Assembly: GCA_026988115.1 (NCBI GenBank)
Contig: JALSLV010000112.1
Location: forward strand, 21,365 to 85,364
Length of the DNA: 64,000 bases
DNA from: Lysobacterales bacterium
Lineage (GTDB): Bacteria > Pseudomonadota > Gammaproteobacteria > Xanthomonadales > Marinicellaceae
Direction: 5' to 3'
Positions 37,316 through 47,203 of the stretch are shown in pieces (positions within the stretch are counted from its first letter, which is position 1; every line of letters starts with the position of its first letter). The translations under genes were made by a program, and so were the position numbers. The notes under the pieces are model-generated. The model was not told the DNA's origin. It made no database searches and was given only the letters and a program-made list of their open reading frames with translations.

Positions 37316-40300
37316 TTATTCACTTAAATCGTGTAGTTCATCAAGTGAGTATATTTCTTGTTTATTTAAATACTTATACGCTTCTAAGGTTGCTGCAGCA
37401 CCGTAGATCGTGGTGGAATAATTTATATTTTGTTGCAGAGCTTCGCGACGTATAGAGTATGAATCCGATATGGCTCCAGAGCCTTCGGTTGTGTTGATGA
37501 TGAATTCTATTTCTTTTGACTTGATTTTGTCAACAATATGAGGCCTGCCTTCCAAAACTTTATTCACTCTTTCGCAATATAAGCCGTTTTTACGTAATAA
37601 TTGGCAAGTTCCGCCTGTAGCAACTAAATCAAATCCCATGTCTTGTAGTTTTTTTGCAAGTGGTATAACTTGTTGTTTATCCGCTTCACGAACTGAGATA
37701 AATGCCGTTCCTTGCAGTGGCATAGATGTGTCACTGGCTTGTTTGGAACGTGCTACTGCTGCACCGAAAGTTTTACCAATGCCCATCACTTCGCCGGTGG
37801 AACGCATTTCTGGACCAAGTATTGGATCAACACCGGGAAATTTAAGAAAAGGGAATACGGGTTCTTTGATGGAATAATGGTTAAGTTTTAATCGTTGCTT
37901 AACATTTTGTTGTTTTAAACTGATACCAGCCATGCAGCGAGCGGCAATTTTTGCCAGTGGTAATCCGCTGGCCTTAGAAACAAAGGGCACAGTACGCGAG
38001 GCACGAGGGTTAACCTCTAAAATGTAAATGTCTTCGCCTTGAATGGCAAATTGGGTATTCATTAAACCAATCACCCCCAGTTCTTTTGCCATTAAACCCG
38101 ATTGTCTGCCCAATTCCTTTTGCACCTCATCGGATAAGGAAAAAGGTGGAATACAACAAGAAGAATCTCCCGAATGCACACCTGCTTGTTCGATATGTTC
38201 CATAATGCCGCCGATAAATACATCTTGCCCGTCGCAGATAATATCCACATCGACTTCAATGGCATGGTCTAAAAATCTGTCTAAAAGAATAGGGGAATCA
38301 TTGGAGATTTTAACCGCTTCTTTCATGTAGCGATTGAGTTCGTTATCGTTATGCACTATTTCCATCGCTCGACCACCCAGCACAAAAGAAGGGCGAACCA
38401 CCAAAGGATAGCCGACTTGATTCGCCAATTCGACTGCTTCTTCAACATTTTTAGCAATGCGATTAGGCGGTTGTTTGAGGTCGAGTTTATCCAACATGGC
38501 TTTGAATAACTCGCGGTCTTCTGCCCTATCAATGCATTCAGGTTGCGAACCAATAATCGGCACACCCGCCGCTTTTAAACCATTGGCTAAATTTAACGGC
38601 GTTTGTCCACCGTATTGCACAATCACGCCATACGGTTTTTCGATGTTGACGATTTCTAACACGTCTTCATGGGTTAGAGGTTCAAAATACAAACGATTTG
38701 CCGTGTCGTAATCGGTGGAAACGGTTTCAGGGTTGCAATTGACCATGATGGTCTCAAAACCATCTTCCTTTAGTGCCAATGCTGCATGTACACAACAATA
38801 ATCAAACTCAATGCCTTGCCCAATGCGGTTGGGGCCTCCGCCTAAAATCATGATTTTCTTGTTGTTGGTCGGGCGTGCTTCGCAGTGCGCTTCGTAAGTG
38901 GAGTAAAAATAATCAGTGGTGGCATCAAACTCTGCCGCACAGGAATCCACTCTTTTGTAAACGGGACGAATGTTAAAATCATGGCGAAGTTGCGTGAGTT
39001 TCTTTTCGCTTGTGCCCATGAGTTCAGCAATGCGACTATCGGAAAATCCCAGTTGTTTAATCGCCAGCATTTGCCTAGCATTAATATCATTGCTTTGTTT
39101 AATGGCGTGTTCAACTTTAATAATGTGTTCTATTTCGGCTAAAAACCACGGGTCAATTTTACTGATGGCAAACAATTTATCGACGCTATAGCCCAAACGC
39201 AAAGCATCGGCAACATAGAGCAAGCGGTCTTGAGTTGGCTCACGTAATTCTGTATTCAAATCAAAGCCTTTGTCTAAATCTGTTTGGTTGACAAGTGAAT
39301 TCAAACCATTTAAGCCTGTTTCCAAACCACGCAGGGCTTTTTGTAAAGATTCGGCAAAGGTGCGTCCAATCGCCATCACTTCACCAACAGATTTCATTTG
39401 TGTGGTCAGGTGATTATCGGCTTTGGCAAATTTCTCAAAAGCAAAACGTGGTATTTTGGTGACCACATAATCAATACTTGGCTCAAAGGAAGCGGGCGTG
39501 GCACCGCCTGTTATTTCGTTCTGTAGTTCATCAAGTGTGTAGCCCACAGCCAATTTAGCTGCTACTTTGGCAATCGGAAAACCTGTAGCTTTGGAAGCAA
39601 GAGCCGATGAACGTGAAACCCGTGGGTTCATTTCTATCACAATTACTCGTCCATTTTCAGGGTTAATAGAAAATTGCACATTTGAACCACCCGTATCGAC
39701 ACCAATTTTACGCAAAACTGCCAAAGAAGCATCCCGCAAAATTTGGTATTCCTTGTCGGTTAAGGTTTGGGCTGGAGCAACCGTGATGGAATCACCGGTA
39801 TGCACGCCCATTGGGTCGAGGTTTTCAATCGAACAAATAATAATGCAATTGTTTTTTTTATCACGCACCACTTCCATTTCGAACTCTTTCCAACCCAATA
39901 GTGACTCTTCGAGCAATACTTCAGTGGTTGGTGATAATTTCAAACCATTGGCTGTAATGTCTTCAAACTCTTCTAAATTATAAGCAATGCCACCACCTGA
40001 GCCTCCCATGGTAAAGGAAGGGCGAATAATCACAGGATAGCCGATTTGCTTTTGAGCGATGCGGGCTTCTTCAATATCGTGCACAAGAAAGGACAAAGGC
40101 GTGCCAAGACCAATTTCGGTCATGGCTTTTTTAAATAACTCGCGGTCCTCAGCCATATCAATGGCCTCACGTGTTGCACCAATCATTTCCACACCAAATT
40201 TCTCCAAAACTCCATGTGAAACTAAATCAAGAGAGCAATTTAATGCGGTTTGCCCACCCATTGTCGGTAATAAGGCATCGGGGCGTTCTTGTTCGATAAT

Positions 40301-40528
40301 TTTAGCAACGGTTTGCCAGTTTATTGGTTCGATAAATATTTTGTTTGCTGTTTCGGGGTCGGTCATGATAGTGGCAGGATTGGAATTAACCAAAATAACT
40401 TTGTAGCCTTCATCCATTAAGGCTTTGCACGCTTGCGTGCCAGAATAATCAAACTCACAAGCTTGTCCAATGACAATCGGACCTGCGCCTAACACCAAGA
40501 TGCTTTTTATATCACTGCGTTTAGGCAT
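37316..40528 (-). CDS. carB: Carbamoyl-phosphate synthase large subunit
   Basis: CarB makes carbamoyl phosphate from bicarbonate, ATP and the ammonia delivered by CarA, feeding arginine and pyrimidine synthesis. The 1070-aa protein has two homologous ATP-grasp halves, each opening with a GGGPNRIGQ- or [13 protein letters not shown] loop and FDY motif. An oligomerisation region separates them, and a C-terminal allosteric MGS-like domain ends the protein (about 935-1070, with [11 protein letters not shown]). The length is standard. It overlaps carA by eight bases. Confidence 0.97.
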   Translation of the reverse strand: MPKRSDIKSILVLGAGPIVIGQACEFDYSGTQACKALMDEGYKVILVNSNPATIMTDPETANKIFIEPINWQTVAKIIEQERPDALLPTMGGQTALNCSLDLVSHGVLEKFGVEMIGATREAIDMAEDRELFKKAMTEIGLGTPLSFLVHDIEEARIAQKQIGYPVIIRPSFTMGGSGGGIAYNLEEFEDITANGLKLSPTTEVLLEESLLGWKEFEMEVVRDKKNNCIIICSIENLDPMGVHTGDSITVAPAQTLTDKEYQILRDASLAVLRKIGVDTGGSNVQFSINPENGRVIVIEMNPRVSRSSALASKATGFPIAKVAAKLAVGYTLDELQNEITGGATPASFEPSIDYVVTKIPRFAFEKFAKADNHLTTQMKSVGEVMAIGRTFAESLQKALRGLETGLNGLNSLVNQTDLDKGFDLNTELREPTQDRLLYVADALRLGYSVDKLFAISKIDPWFLAEIEHIIKVEHAIKQSNDINARQMLAIKQLGFSDSRIAELMGTSEKKLTQLRHDFNIRPVYKRVDSCAAEFDATTDYFYSTYEAHCEARPTNNKKIMILGGGPNRIGQGIEFDYCCVHAALALKEDGFETIMVNCNPETVSTDYDTANRLYFEPLTHEDVLEIVNIEKPYGVIVQYGGQTPLNLANGLKAAGVPIIGSQPECIDRAEDRELFKAMLDKLDLKQPPNRIAKNVEEAVELANQVGYPLVVRPSFVLGGRAMEIVHNDNELNRYMKEAVKISNDSPILLDRFLDHAIEVDVDIICDGQDVFIGGIMEHIEQAGVHSGDSSCCIPPFSLSDEVQKELGRQSGLMAKELGVIGLMNTQFAIQGEDIYILEVNPRASRTVPFVSKASGLPLAKIAARCMAGISLKQQNVKQRLKLNHYSIKEPVFPFLKFPGVDPILGPEMRSTGEVMGIGKTFGAAVARSKQASDTSMPLQGTAFISVREADKQQVIPLAKKLQDMGFDLVATGGTCQLLRKNGLYCERVNKVLEGRPHIVDKIKSKEIEFIINTTEGSGAISDSYSIRREALQQNINYSTTIYGAAATLEAYKYLNKQEIYSLDELHDLSE

Positions 40529-41693
40529 TATTATTCTCCTGCATGGCTTTTATAAAAGGCAGAAATAGTTTTTTCGCATCGTGCGGGCCAGGACTTGCCT
40601 CAGGATGCCCTTGAAAACTATAGGCAAAACAATCACGGCGTTTAATGCCTTGCACCGAATCATCAAATAAGGATTTATGTGTGATTTGTAAGTTTTCAGG
40701 AATAACACTTTCATCCACCGCAAAACCGTGATTTTGTGAGGTTATCATCACCTCAGTTGTGGCTAAATCTTGTACGGGATGATTGGCACCATGATGCCCA
40801 AACTTCATTTTCATGGTTTTTGCTCCACTGGCAAGTGCGAGAATTTGATGACCTAAACAGATGCCGAACAGAGGAATGCCCGATTTTAAAAAGTGTTGTG
40901 TCGCATTAATCGCATAATCACAAGCCGCAGGGTCGCCCGGACCATTGGATAAAAAGATGCCATCAGGTTTCATGGCTAACACATCTTCTGCTGATGTATC
41001 GGCTGGAACAACGCTAATGTTACAACCCAAATCAGCAAGTATACGTAAGATATTGTGTTTGACACCAAAATCGTAGCATACCACTTTATAATTGTTTGTT
41101 GGTGTTTCATTGAAGTCGTTAGTGGCTAAATCAAATTCTCCACCTTGCATCCATTGGTAGGTTTCTTTGCAAGTCACTTCGATGGCTAAATCTTTACTTT
41201 CCAAACCTGCAAAACCTTTAGCGAGTTCAACCGCTTTTTGCTCATCAATGTCTTTTGTCATGATACAGGCTTTCATTGCCCCTTTTTTACGTAAAATTTG
41301 GGTTAATTCTCGTGTGTCGATTTTGGCAATGGCAACAATTTTATTGTTCTCAAGGTATTTATCAAGGCTTATTTGCTTGCGCCAAGAGCTGGCTAACTTG
41401 GGTAAATCCCTGATGACCAAACCTTTAATATGCAGTTTTTCAGATTCGACATCAGCGCTATTGCAACCCGTATTGCCAATATGTACATAAGTTAAGGTAA
41501 CGATTTGTTCGGCATACGAAGGATCGGTTAAAATCTCTTGGTAACCCGTCATGGCGGTATTGAAAACGATTTCACCAACGCTATTGTCGTTAAAACCAAT
41601 GGAAATTCCTGAAAATACTGTGCCATCTTCAAGGGCGAGAATTGCTTTATTTTGTCCAGCAAAAAGAACAGAATCTAAGTTTGATTCGTGCAT
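40521..41693 (-). CDS. carA: Carbamoyl-phosphate synthase small subunit (glutamine amidotransferase)
   Basis: CarA hydrolyses glutamine and channels ammonia to CarB. The 390-aa protein has the N-terminal small-chain domain and a class I amidotransferase domain. The catalytic triad is Cys279 (GICLGHQ), His363 and Glu365 ([11 protein letters not shown]). It is the first gene of carA-carB-greA. The operon promoter must lie in 41694-42060, partly occupied by a 233-bp MITE-like element whose near edge is 100 bases before the carA start. Confidence 0.97.
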   Translation of the reverse strand: MHESNLDSVLFAGQNKAILALEDGTVFSGISIGFNDNSVGEIVFNTAMTGYQEILTDPSYAEQIVTLTYVHIGNTGCNSADVESEKLHIKGLVIRDLPKLASSWRKQISLDKYLENNKIVAIAKIDTRELTQILRKKGAMKACIMTKDIDEQKAVELAKGFAGLESKDLAIEVTCKETYQWMQGGEFDLATNDFNETPTNNYKVVCYDFGVKHNILRILADLGCNISVVPADTSAEDVLAMKPDGIFLSNGPGDPAACDYAINATQHFLKSGIPLFGICLGHQILALASGAKTMKMKFGHHGANHPVQDLATTEVMITSQNHGFAVDESVIPENLQITHKSLFDDSVQGIKRRDCFAYSFQGHPEASPGPHDAKKLFLPFIKAMQENNNA

Positions 41694-41793
41694 AATTTAG
41701 TTTTTATGAGTGATTATCGGCTGGATGGGTATTTTAACTCAAGCAATCTCACTAGTCTAAACAAATTACTAAATATAGGCAGTTTTATCTTAG

Positions 41794-42026
41794 CCTGAAT
41801 ATTTCATGCAAGAATGGAGTTTATGGGAAGAATGGCAAAATATATTGGATAAATATCGCTTTTAACCTAGTTATTCTTAGGTTGAAAGCGATTTTATTCA
41901 AGATATGAAGCCATTTTTTTCATAAAGCCATTCAGGTCTAAGCAGTAAACGTAATAATTTTAGGGTAAGCTATTGAAATATATAATAAATACACCTATTA
42001 CTTACCTCTTGTATGAAATATTCAGG
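41794..42026. mobile_element. MITE-like element with 19-bp inverted ends and TTAG target duplication
   Basis: The ends CCTGAATATTTCATGCAAG (41794-41812) and CTTGTATGAAATATTCAGG (42008-42026) are inverted copies matching at 18 of 19 bases. Both are flanked directly by TTAG (41790-41793 and 42027-42030), as expected for a four-base target-site duplication. The 233-bp body has no ORF of useful size and contains a 15-bp hairpin. This fits a non-autonomous element mobilised by a transposase acting on such ends. The family is not identified; some IS4/IS1380-type elements also make four-base duplications. It fills most of the carA / DUF2066-gene intergenic region; nothing else is recognised in that 367-base gap. 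Confidence 0.75.
41855..41892. repeat. Hairpin with 15-bp stem inside the MITE-like element
   Basis: ATCGCTTTTAACCTA pairs with TAGGTTGAAAGCGAT across an eight-base loop, with one G-T wobble. A TTTTATT run follows on the plus strand, so it resembles a terminator. No plus-strand gene ends before it and it lies within the element, so it may belong to the element itself. Confidence 0.75.
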
Positions 42027-42060
42027 TTAGAGCTTTATTTATTAGCCGTAATTAGGGATA

Positions 42061-43155
42061 ATGGCAAATGATACAACTAAAATTATGAGGGATGTTTTGT
42101 TTTCTAAAATTACACTGATTGGGATATTGTTATTTGCCTTTTTTGGCGTGGATGCTACCGCTTTTGATCGAGCGAAAAGTGCCATACTGGTTGAGGATAC
42201 TAATCTTAATGATTCATTAAAGTTGAAACAAGTCTTTGCTCAAATAATTGTGAACAATACTGGAGAGACAATATCTGATGTTTTAAATAATCCTGTATTT
42301 TTAGAGGCAAATATTAAATCTGGTTTAAAACGTTCCTATGTGGAGCAAATTGGTCACAACTATTTATCTGATAATAGCCCGTATAAATATTGGTTTTATG
42401 CGGTTATGCAAAAAAAGTTTATAGATGAGATAATAGCTGATGCTCATTTTTCAGTTTTACCTAAAAATCGAGAAAAAATTATGACTTGGGTTGTTGAAAA
42501 CAATGAAACAAGTCAATCTGAGCTGATCTATGCTTATGATGACGAAAGTATCATGTATTGGTTAAAGCATTGGGCTGATGTCATGGGCTTAAACCTTGTT
42601 TTTCCTAAAATGGATGAAGTGGATAGCATAAATGTTTCACCACAATCCATAAAATCTTTATCTTTTGAAGCGCAAAAACAAGCCCAAGATCGTTATTTTG
42701 TCAATCATAACTTGTTATTGTCTATTGAACATAAGGCGGACAGGGTGAAAGTTCGTTCGGGATATGTTTACAGTGGTCAAGAGTTTACTGTGAGTCATTT
42801 CCAAGACATGAACAGTGACATGGCTTCGTTAATGTACTCGGTATTTGAAAATTTAAGCCAGCGGTATGCACAGCAGTATAAAATTGATAGTGCCAACATA
42901 CAAAGACACTCTGTTCAGGTAGTGATAAATAACTTGTCAAACTACGATGAGGTTATGTTTTTAGAAGACTATTTAAAACGCCTGTCTGTTATTGATAACT
43001 CGACAATTGTTTCTGCGACTCGCAATCAGTTGGTGTTAACCTGTGATTTGACGGTAACTACCGATTCCTTTTTATCTATGATTAATCGTGATACTGTCTT
43101 ATCACCCATTAATCAGGGTTCGGTAAATCAATTGGTTTTTTCATTTAATCATTGA
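42061..43155 (+). CDS. DUF2066-type exported protein
   Basis: The 364-aa protein has a hydrophobic N-terminal signal or anchor (about 13-31, then VDATAFDRAKSAI). Its body has no recognised catalytic motif. Gammaproteobacteria often encode a DUF2066 protein directly before a CDP-alcohol phosphatidyltransferase, a PerM-type transporter and hda, which is exactly the order here. The family name is inferred from length, signal and context rather than a decisive motif. An internal ATG nine codons later could be the true start. It overlaps the next gene by one base. Confidence 0.68.
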   Translation: MANDTTKIMRDVLFSKITLIGILLFAFFGVDATAFDRAKSAILVEDTNLNDSLKLKQVFAQIIVNNTGETISDVLNNPVFLEANIKSGLKRSYVEQIGHNYLSDNSPYKYWFYAVMQKKFIDEIIADAHFSVLPKNREKIMTWVVENNETSQSELIYAYDDESIMYWLKHWADVMGLNLVFPKMDEVDSINVSPQSIKSLSFEAQKQAQDRYFVNHNLLLSIEHKADRVKVRSGYVYSGQEFTVSHFQDMNSDMASLMYSVFENLSQRYAQQYKIDSANIQRHSVQVVINNLSNYDEVMFLEDYLKRLSVIDNSTIVSATRNQLVLTCDLTVTTDSFLSMINRDTVLSPINQGSVNQLVFSFNH

Positions 43156-43727
43156 TGACTTGGTTTAAACACATTCCAAATGCCATAACCTTCGCTCGAA
43201 TTTTTGCGATGATTCCCTTGGTGTGGTTTATGTTAGAAAAAAACTACGAAGTGGCTTTTTATATTGCTATGGGCGCAGGTTTTTCCGATTTGCTTGATGG
43301 TTTTTTAGCTAAACGTTATGGCTGGCAAGGGTGGTTAGGCGGGATTTTGGATCCCTTGGCAGATAAGTTTATGATGTTGTGTTGCTTTTTGGTGTTTGCA
43401 GTGCAAAATATTATTCCAAATTGGTTGCTTATAATCGTTCTGGCTCGTGATGTTATTATTGTAACGGGGACAACTTTCTATCATTTTGCCATTGATAAAA
43501 TGGAAAAAGCCCAACCCAGTTTGTTAAGCAAGACCAATACCGCTGTGCAAATTTTATTAATTGTGGTTATGCTAGCTCATTATTCGCTATATCAATTTAG
43601 TGAAGGTGTTCTTAATGGATTAATCTATTTAGTGACTTTCTTCACTGTTAGTAGTGGTATGCATTATGTATATTTGTTCTTTATGCACAGAAAAGTTTTT
43701 TTACAAAATCAAAGAAAAGGAGAATAA
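43155..43727 (+). CDS. CDP-alcohol phosphatidyltransferase family protein (PgsA-like)
   Basis: This 190-aa inner-membrane enzyme transfers a phosphatidyl group from CDP-diacylglycerol to an alcohol. The family signature is present in DLLDGFLAKRYG followed by GGILDPLADK, with four conserved Asp residues that bind the metals. Several membrane helices follow. PgsA is the closest type by length. The acceptor (glycerol phosphate or another alcohol) cannot be read from the sequence. The start overlaps the preceding stop (TGATGA). Confidence 0.88.
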   Translation: MTWFKHIPNAITFARIFAMIPLVWFMLEKNYEVAFYIAMGAGFSDLLDGFLAKRYGWQGWLGGILDPLADKFMMLCCFLVFAVQNIIPNWLLIIVLARDVIIVTGTTFYHFAIDKMEKAQPSLLSKTNTAVQILLIVVMLAHYSLYQFSEGVLNGLIYLVTFFTVSSGMHYVYLFFMHRKVFLQNQRKGE

Positions 43728-43731
43728 TTAG

Positions 43732-44865
43732 ATGTTTACAGATTCAAATCGTTGGTATTTTTTAGCCGTTTTTCTATTGTTAGGAATATTTATTTATCTG
43801 CTTTCACCTATATTAACCCCCTTTGCCATAAGTGCACTCATCGCCTACCTATTTGACCCGTTTGCAGATAAATTAGAAAGTTGGAAACTCTCGCGAACCC
43901 TTTCGGTAGTTATTGTTTTTATCATTATGACGATAATTGTATTTTTAATTCTGTTAGTTTTAATTCCGACATTAGAGCATCAAATATCCAACCTCATTAC
44001 AAATTTGCCTAAGTATTTTCAATACCTCAGTGATAATGTCACACCATGGTTGCGTGAAAAATTTGGTTTACAAACGGATATATTCAATTTTTCAGAGCTT
44101 ACTGACTTGCTTAAAGAACACTGGAATGAGGCAGGTGGTATTGCAAAAAACATTGTTGCCTCACTATCTAAAAGCAGTATGGTCGTGGTTAATTGGATGA
44201 TGAACATTATTCTAATACCCGTAGTGACATTTTATCTGCTTCGGGATTGGGATATATTAACAGCACGAGTTGGAGAACTGATACCAAGACCTGTTTACCC
44301 CACAATCAATAAATTAGTAACCGAATCAAACAATGTTTTAAGCGCCTTTCTTCGTGGTCAGTTTTCAGTTATGTTGGCATTAGGTATTATTTATTCTATT
44401 GGATTAATGATAATAGGATTGGATTTGTCACTGTTAATCGGTATGGGAGCGGGGATTGTTTCTTTCATACCATACCTAGGCGCCATAACAGGCATGGTGG
44501 TTGGAGTCATAACCGCATTTGTGCAATTTGGAGACCCAACTTACGTGGTTTATGTTCTTATTGTCTTTGGTGTAGGTCAATTATTAGAAGGCATGGTATT
44601 AACACCGTGGCTTGTCGGGGATAAAATAGGCTTGCATCCCGTTGCCGTTATATTCGCGGTTTTAGCAGGTGGGCAACTCTTTGGCTTTGTTGGTATTTTA
44701 TTGGGTTTACCAATTGCCGCAGTGGTTATGGTGTTATTACGTTTTGCTCATCAAAATTACATTCAAAGTAAAATGTATGGCGATGATGAAGAATACAGTC
44801 TGACAAATTCAGACTCCAAAAAGAAGATGAAAGTCAAAACAAAAAAAGAGCCAAAAAGTGACTGA
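43732..44865 (+). CDS. perM: AI-2E family transporter, PerM-like
   Basis: The 377-aa multi-pass membrane protein has the family pattern: helices near 8-40 and 60-85, then a loop of about 100 residues. A bundle of C-terminal helices follows with VSFIPYLGAITGMVVGV and LTPWLVGDKIGLHPVAVI. The C-terminus is a charged Lys-rich tail. Family members export diverse solutes. The PerM name is by synteny with hda and is less certain than the family assignment. Confidence 0.85.
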   Translation: MFTDSNRWYFLAVFLLLGIFIYLLSPILTPFAISALIAYLFDPFADKLESWKLSRTLSVVIVFIIMTIIVFLILLVLIPTLEHQISNLITNLPKYFQYLSDNVTPWLREKFGLQTDIFNFSELTDLLKEHWNEAGGIAKNIVASLSKSSMVVVNWMMNIILIPVVTFYLLRDWDILTARVGELIPRPVYPTINKLVTESNNVLSAFLRGQFSVMLALGIIYSIGLMIIGLDLSLLIGMGAGIVSFIPYLGAITGMVVGVITAFVQFGDPTYVVYVLIVFGVGQLLEGMVLTPWLVGDKIGLHPVAVIFAVLAGGQLFGFVGILLGLPIAAVVMVLLRFAHQNYIQSKMYGDDEEYSLTNSDSKKKMKVKTKKEPKSD

Positions 44866-45547
44866 ACAACAACTGCCACTGGATTTTAAAAACACACAAA
44901 CAAAAACTTTCATCGATTTTATAGAAGGTCAAAATGCAGTGTTACTTGAAAGTTTAAAAAGCTTTATCCATTCCGATGAAGTACTTTTTTACTTGTGGGG
45001 AGAAGCCGGTTCAGGCAAAACACACTTACTTCAGGCATATGTAACACAACTGTTGGTGACAGGCAAAACCGCCGTAGTTATCAAGCCAAGTGAGCTTGAT
45101 AAGCGACAAAATGTGCAATTAATCGACATGTTTGATCTCTTTTGTCTGGATAATATTGAAAATATTGCACAAGATAGAGCGCGTGAAGAAGCCTTGTTTT
45201 TTTGGATAAATGAAATAAAACAAGCAGGAAAAAAAATTATACTCTCAGGTCAGCTATCCAACAAAAGCCCGCAATGGCAATTGCCTGATTTGCGTTCTCG
45301 TCTTCAAGCAGGGAGAACACATGAAATAAAAACGCTCAATCGAGAAGACTCATTAAAGGTGTTTAAACAACAGGCAAAAAATAAAGGCTTAAAAATAGAC
45401 AGCAAAATAGAGAATTACCTCAAAAACAATTGTGCCATGAATATGGCTTACTTAAGTTCGCTATTACGAAAACTTGATCAAGCCACCTTAGTGAAAAAAA
45501 AGCAGGTAACAATTCCACTTTTAAAGAAAATAGTGCTTGAGAAATAA
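44858..45547 (+). CDS. hda: DnaA regulatory inactivator Hda
   Basis: Hda binds the DNA-loaded beta clamp and stimulates hydrolysis of DnaA-bound ATP, preventing re-initiation. The 229-aa protein starts with GTG, overlapping the perM end by eight bases. A clamp-binding motif QLPLDF lies at residues 5-10. The AAA+ domain has Walker A GEAGSGKT (48-55) and a C-terminal lid. The last bases of the gene form the -35 element of the SRP RNA promoter. Confidence 0.93.
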   Translation: MTEQQLPLDFKNTQTKTFIDFIEGQNAVLLESLKSFIHSDEVLFYLWGEAGSGKTHLLQAYVTQLLVTGKTAVVIKPSELDKRQNVQLIDMFDLFCLDNIENIAQDRAREEALFFWINEIKQAGKKIILSGQLSNKSPQWQLPDLRSRLQAGRTHEIKTLNREDSLKVFKQQAKNKGLKIDSKIENYLKNNCAMNMAYLSSLLRKLDQATLVKKKQVTIPLLKKIVLEK

Positions 45548-45565
45548 CAAAACATAATAGATAAT
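45537..45565 (+). promoter_or_regulatory. Sigma-70 promoter of the SRP RNA gene
   Basis: TTGAGA (45537-45542) and GATAAT (45560-45565) are separated by exactly 17 bases. The first paired base of the RNA (45573) lies eight bases after the -10 element, the normal start distance. The -35 box lies within the last hda codons. Confidence 0.72.
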
Positions 45566-45572
45566 GCACATC

Positions 45573-45677
45573 GACTTTCGTTGGTCACTTATCAACGGCT
45601 AGCGGCGGACCTGGTCAGGCCCGGAAGGGAGCAGCCACAGTCGTAACGCTGTGTGGTAAGAGCGGCTAACGGAAGTC
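45573..45677 (+). ncRNA. ffs: Signal recognition particle RNA, small bacterial (4.5S) type
   Basis: This RNA forms the SRP with Ffh. The universal core is visible: GGTCAGGCCCGGAAGG followed by GAGCAGCCACAG, including the GGAA tetraloop and the asymmetric loop bound by Ffh. The outer ends GACTTTCGTTGG and CTAACGGAAGTC are complementary and close the long hairpin of about 105 nucleotides. The exact ends are estimated from this pairing and from the promoter. No convincing U-rich terminator follows directly. Confidence 0.93.
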
Positions 45678-45690
45678 ACCTCAATTTTAG

Positions 45691-45798
45691 ATTTCTAGCA
45701 CTTCATAAATTCCTTATCTCTGCGTTAAAAAAGCTCATTGACATTCGTCAAATCACTTTTTAAGCCTTGATATAAGTAATTTCTAAAGCACTAGAAAT
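45691..45798. repeat. 108-bp imperfect palindrome downstream of the SRP RNA
   Basis: The sequence is symmetric about 45744/45745. The outer eight bases (ATTTCTAG / CTAGAAAT) and the centre (TTGAC ATTC GTCAA) pair perfectly; 37 of 52 positions pair across the arms. It can fold into one long hairpin and looks like a dispersed intergenic palindromic repeat. Only one copy is in the window. No gene overlaps it. Confidence 0.72.
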
Positions 45799-45859
45799 AA
45801 AAATTTTTAAAGAAACTCATTCAAATCAAATTAAGCTTGTTTCTTAAAATTTAATGGTA

Positions 45860-45877
45860 AGTGGGATTTATCCCACT
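45860..45877. other. Short perfect hairpin without T-tract
   Basis: AGTGGGA and TCCCACT form a seven-base stem around TTTA. No T-run follows, so it is not a typical terminator. A second small hairpin (CTAGGA / TCCTAG) lies at about 45914-45930, across the end of the following minus-strand ORF. The role of both is unknown. Confidence 0.4.
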
Positions 45878-45927
45878 CTAAGTCTAGTTTAAAGTAATTT
45901 TTACGCTTTGAGTTCTAGGAGCCTGTC

Positions 45928-46122
45928 CTAGACTTTCTCACAACCCATACAGGTCATGCCATCCACGCCAAGCACTTGCTTTATCACATTAGACTTTTTG
46001 ATAACCACTTTTTCGCTTTCTTGTTGCGGTGAACACGAGATTGTTGCTAATAAAACAATTATTATAAGTACATAATTGTCAGGTTTCACAACGTTGTTGA
46101 TGTAAACATATCCATTTTTCAT
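45928..46122 (-). pseudogene. Short lipoprotein-like ORF ending inside a heavy-metal-associated motif
   Basis: The 64-aa product has a hydrophobic segment ending in ISC, which could be a lipobox, and ends in VDGMTCMGCEKV. GMTCxxC is the metal-binding loop of HMA domains, which normally continue for another 50 residues. The stop comes just after it. Translating on in the same frame gives DRLLELKA, similar to the helix that follows the loop in HMA domains, then another stop. This looks like a truncated, decaying gene. Expression as a mini-lipoprotein is possible. Confidence 0.5.
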
Positions 46123-46172
46123 TTTATTATCCTTAGAAATTAACGCTAGTTTAACACACCTTTTTAAAATAA

Positions 46173-46291
46173 GACCCCATCATTGCGAGGAGCATAAACG
46201 ACGCGGCAATCTCCAAAAGTTAGAACCACTTTCAAATATCACGATATATTGTTGAGATTGCCACGTCGTTCCTCCTCGCAATGACGAGGTT
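46173..46291. repeat. Palindromic CATTGCGAGG-type intergenic repeat
   Basis: The left arm (46178-46213, CATTGCGAGGAG ... GGCAATCTC) and right arm (46254-46288, GAGATTGCC ... CTCGCAATGACGAGG) are inverted copies with a few mismatches around a 40-base loop. The motif CATTGCGAGG ... GCGGCAATC is a mobile palindromic repeat known from many unrelated bacteria. It sits between two minus-strand genes. Confidence 0.8.
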
Positions 46292-46306
46292 TTAAATTTA
46301 TCCTGA

Positions 46307-47203
46307 CTATAAACCTTCAAAATAACGTATCATCTTTGCAATGTCTCTGTTGTGTGCTTTTGTGTGGTTAAGCTCAAACCATGTGGGGACATCAAGTCCA
46401 CAGGCGGTTTCATGGTAATAACACTGCTCTATCATGTATTTGCTTGAAGGAGAACAAGTGATAGATTGATTATACTGGCATGAATAGAGTACAGTAGATT
46501 GTTGAATAATTAGTTTTGTATAACTTGGGTTGATTGTTCCCAATCTCGTGGAGAGTTTATTCAACAAGGCTAAAGTCTCCGACTCTCTAAACATTTCATT
46601 AATAGAAACAATCAAGGGGCCATTTTCAGTGGTAAGGATTAAATTGAAAAAATCTTCAAAGAATTGATTCTTCCCTTCATCACTCATAAATTTCATTCCC
46701 ATACCTCTTTGGATGAGATTTGCATATTTAGATTGAAAAGCTAGTTTAAAGAATAAAGCTTCCGCATCCTTACCCGTTTTCTTCTCAAAATACGCAGGAT
46801 AATCATTATGTATAGAATTACGCTGTTTTTGACATTCACCTTGTAATGTTTTTACTCTTTTCATGCCATCACTCTCATCTGAATCTATATTCATATATCC
46901 GATTTTTCGACAATCACGATCTAAAAAAGTCACACTCATCAATTCAATAATTGGCTCTGGACTAAATTGTTGTTGGGATAATTCGAAGAGTATATCTTCA
47001 GGCACATCGAGCTCAGCGACTTTCTTTAGTGATTTTTTAGGATTTTTATTGGGTTCTGACTTGGTTTTAAGGTTCTTTTCTTCCTTTGTTTCCGTACTGC
47101 TTAGTGTTTGTTGTTTAGGCAATACTTTTTCACTTTTACCTTCATAAAACCAATAAGAAAATACTAAAGTTATGATAACTAAACCGATAATTTTATTTCG
47201 CAT
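46307..47203 (-). CDS. Membrane-anchored protein of unknown function
   Basis: I do not recognise this 298-aa protein. From the ATG at 47203 (GGTGGAG just upstream) it has one N-terminal helix (about residues 4-20), a Lys/Thr/Ser-rich linker and a helical domain. That domain contains Cys residues near CRKIGYMN and near the C-terminus (CQYNQSITC, CYYHETACG). It overlaps the end of the preceding 450-aa gene. Both share the layout of an anchor, a charged linker, a helical domain and a Cys-containing C-terminal part, so they may be distant paralogues. Confidence 0.65.
   Translation of the reverse strand: MRNKIIGLVIITLVFSYWFYEGKSEKVLPKQQTLSSTETKEEKNLKTKSEPNKNPKKSLKKVAELDVPEDILFELSQQQFSPEPIIELMSVTFLDRDCRKIGYMNIDSDESDGMKRVKTLQGECQKQRNSIHNDYPAYFEKKTGKDAEALFFKLAFQSKYANLIQRGMGMKFMSDEGKNQFFEDFFNLILTTENGPLIVSINEMFRESETLALLNKLSTRLGTINPSYTKLIIQQSTVLYSCQYNQSITCSPSSKYMIEQCYYHETACGLDVPTWFELNHTKAHNRDIAKMIRYFEGL

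Noticed and set aside
39567..39983. 138-codon plus-strand frame opposite carB
   Set aside because: It is a shadow of strong carB coding sequence, with low-complexity Ser-rich translation and no family resemblance; similar shadows occur opposite gspE (8508-8912) and ychF (53594-54256).
41855..41892. Rho-independent terminator between carA and the DUF2066-type gene
   Set aside because: The stem is good and a T-run follows, but no gene ends before it on either strand and it lies inside a bounded MITE-like element.
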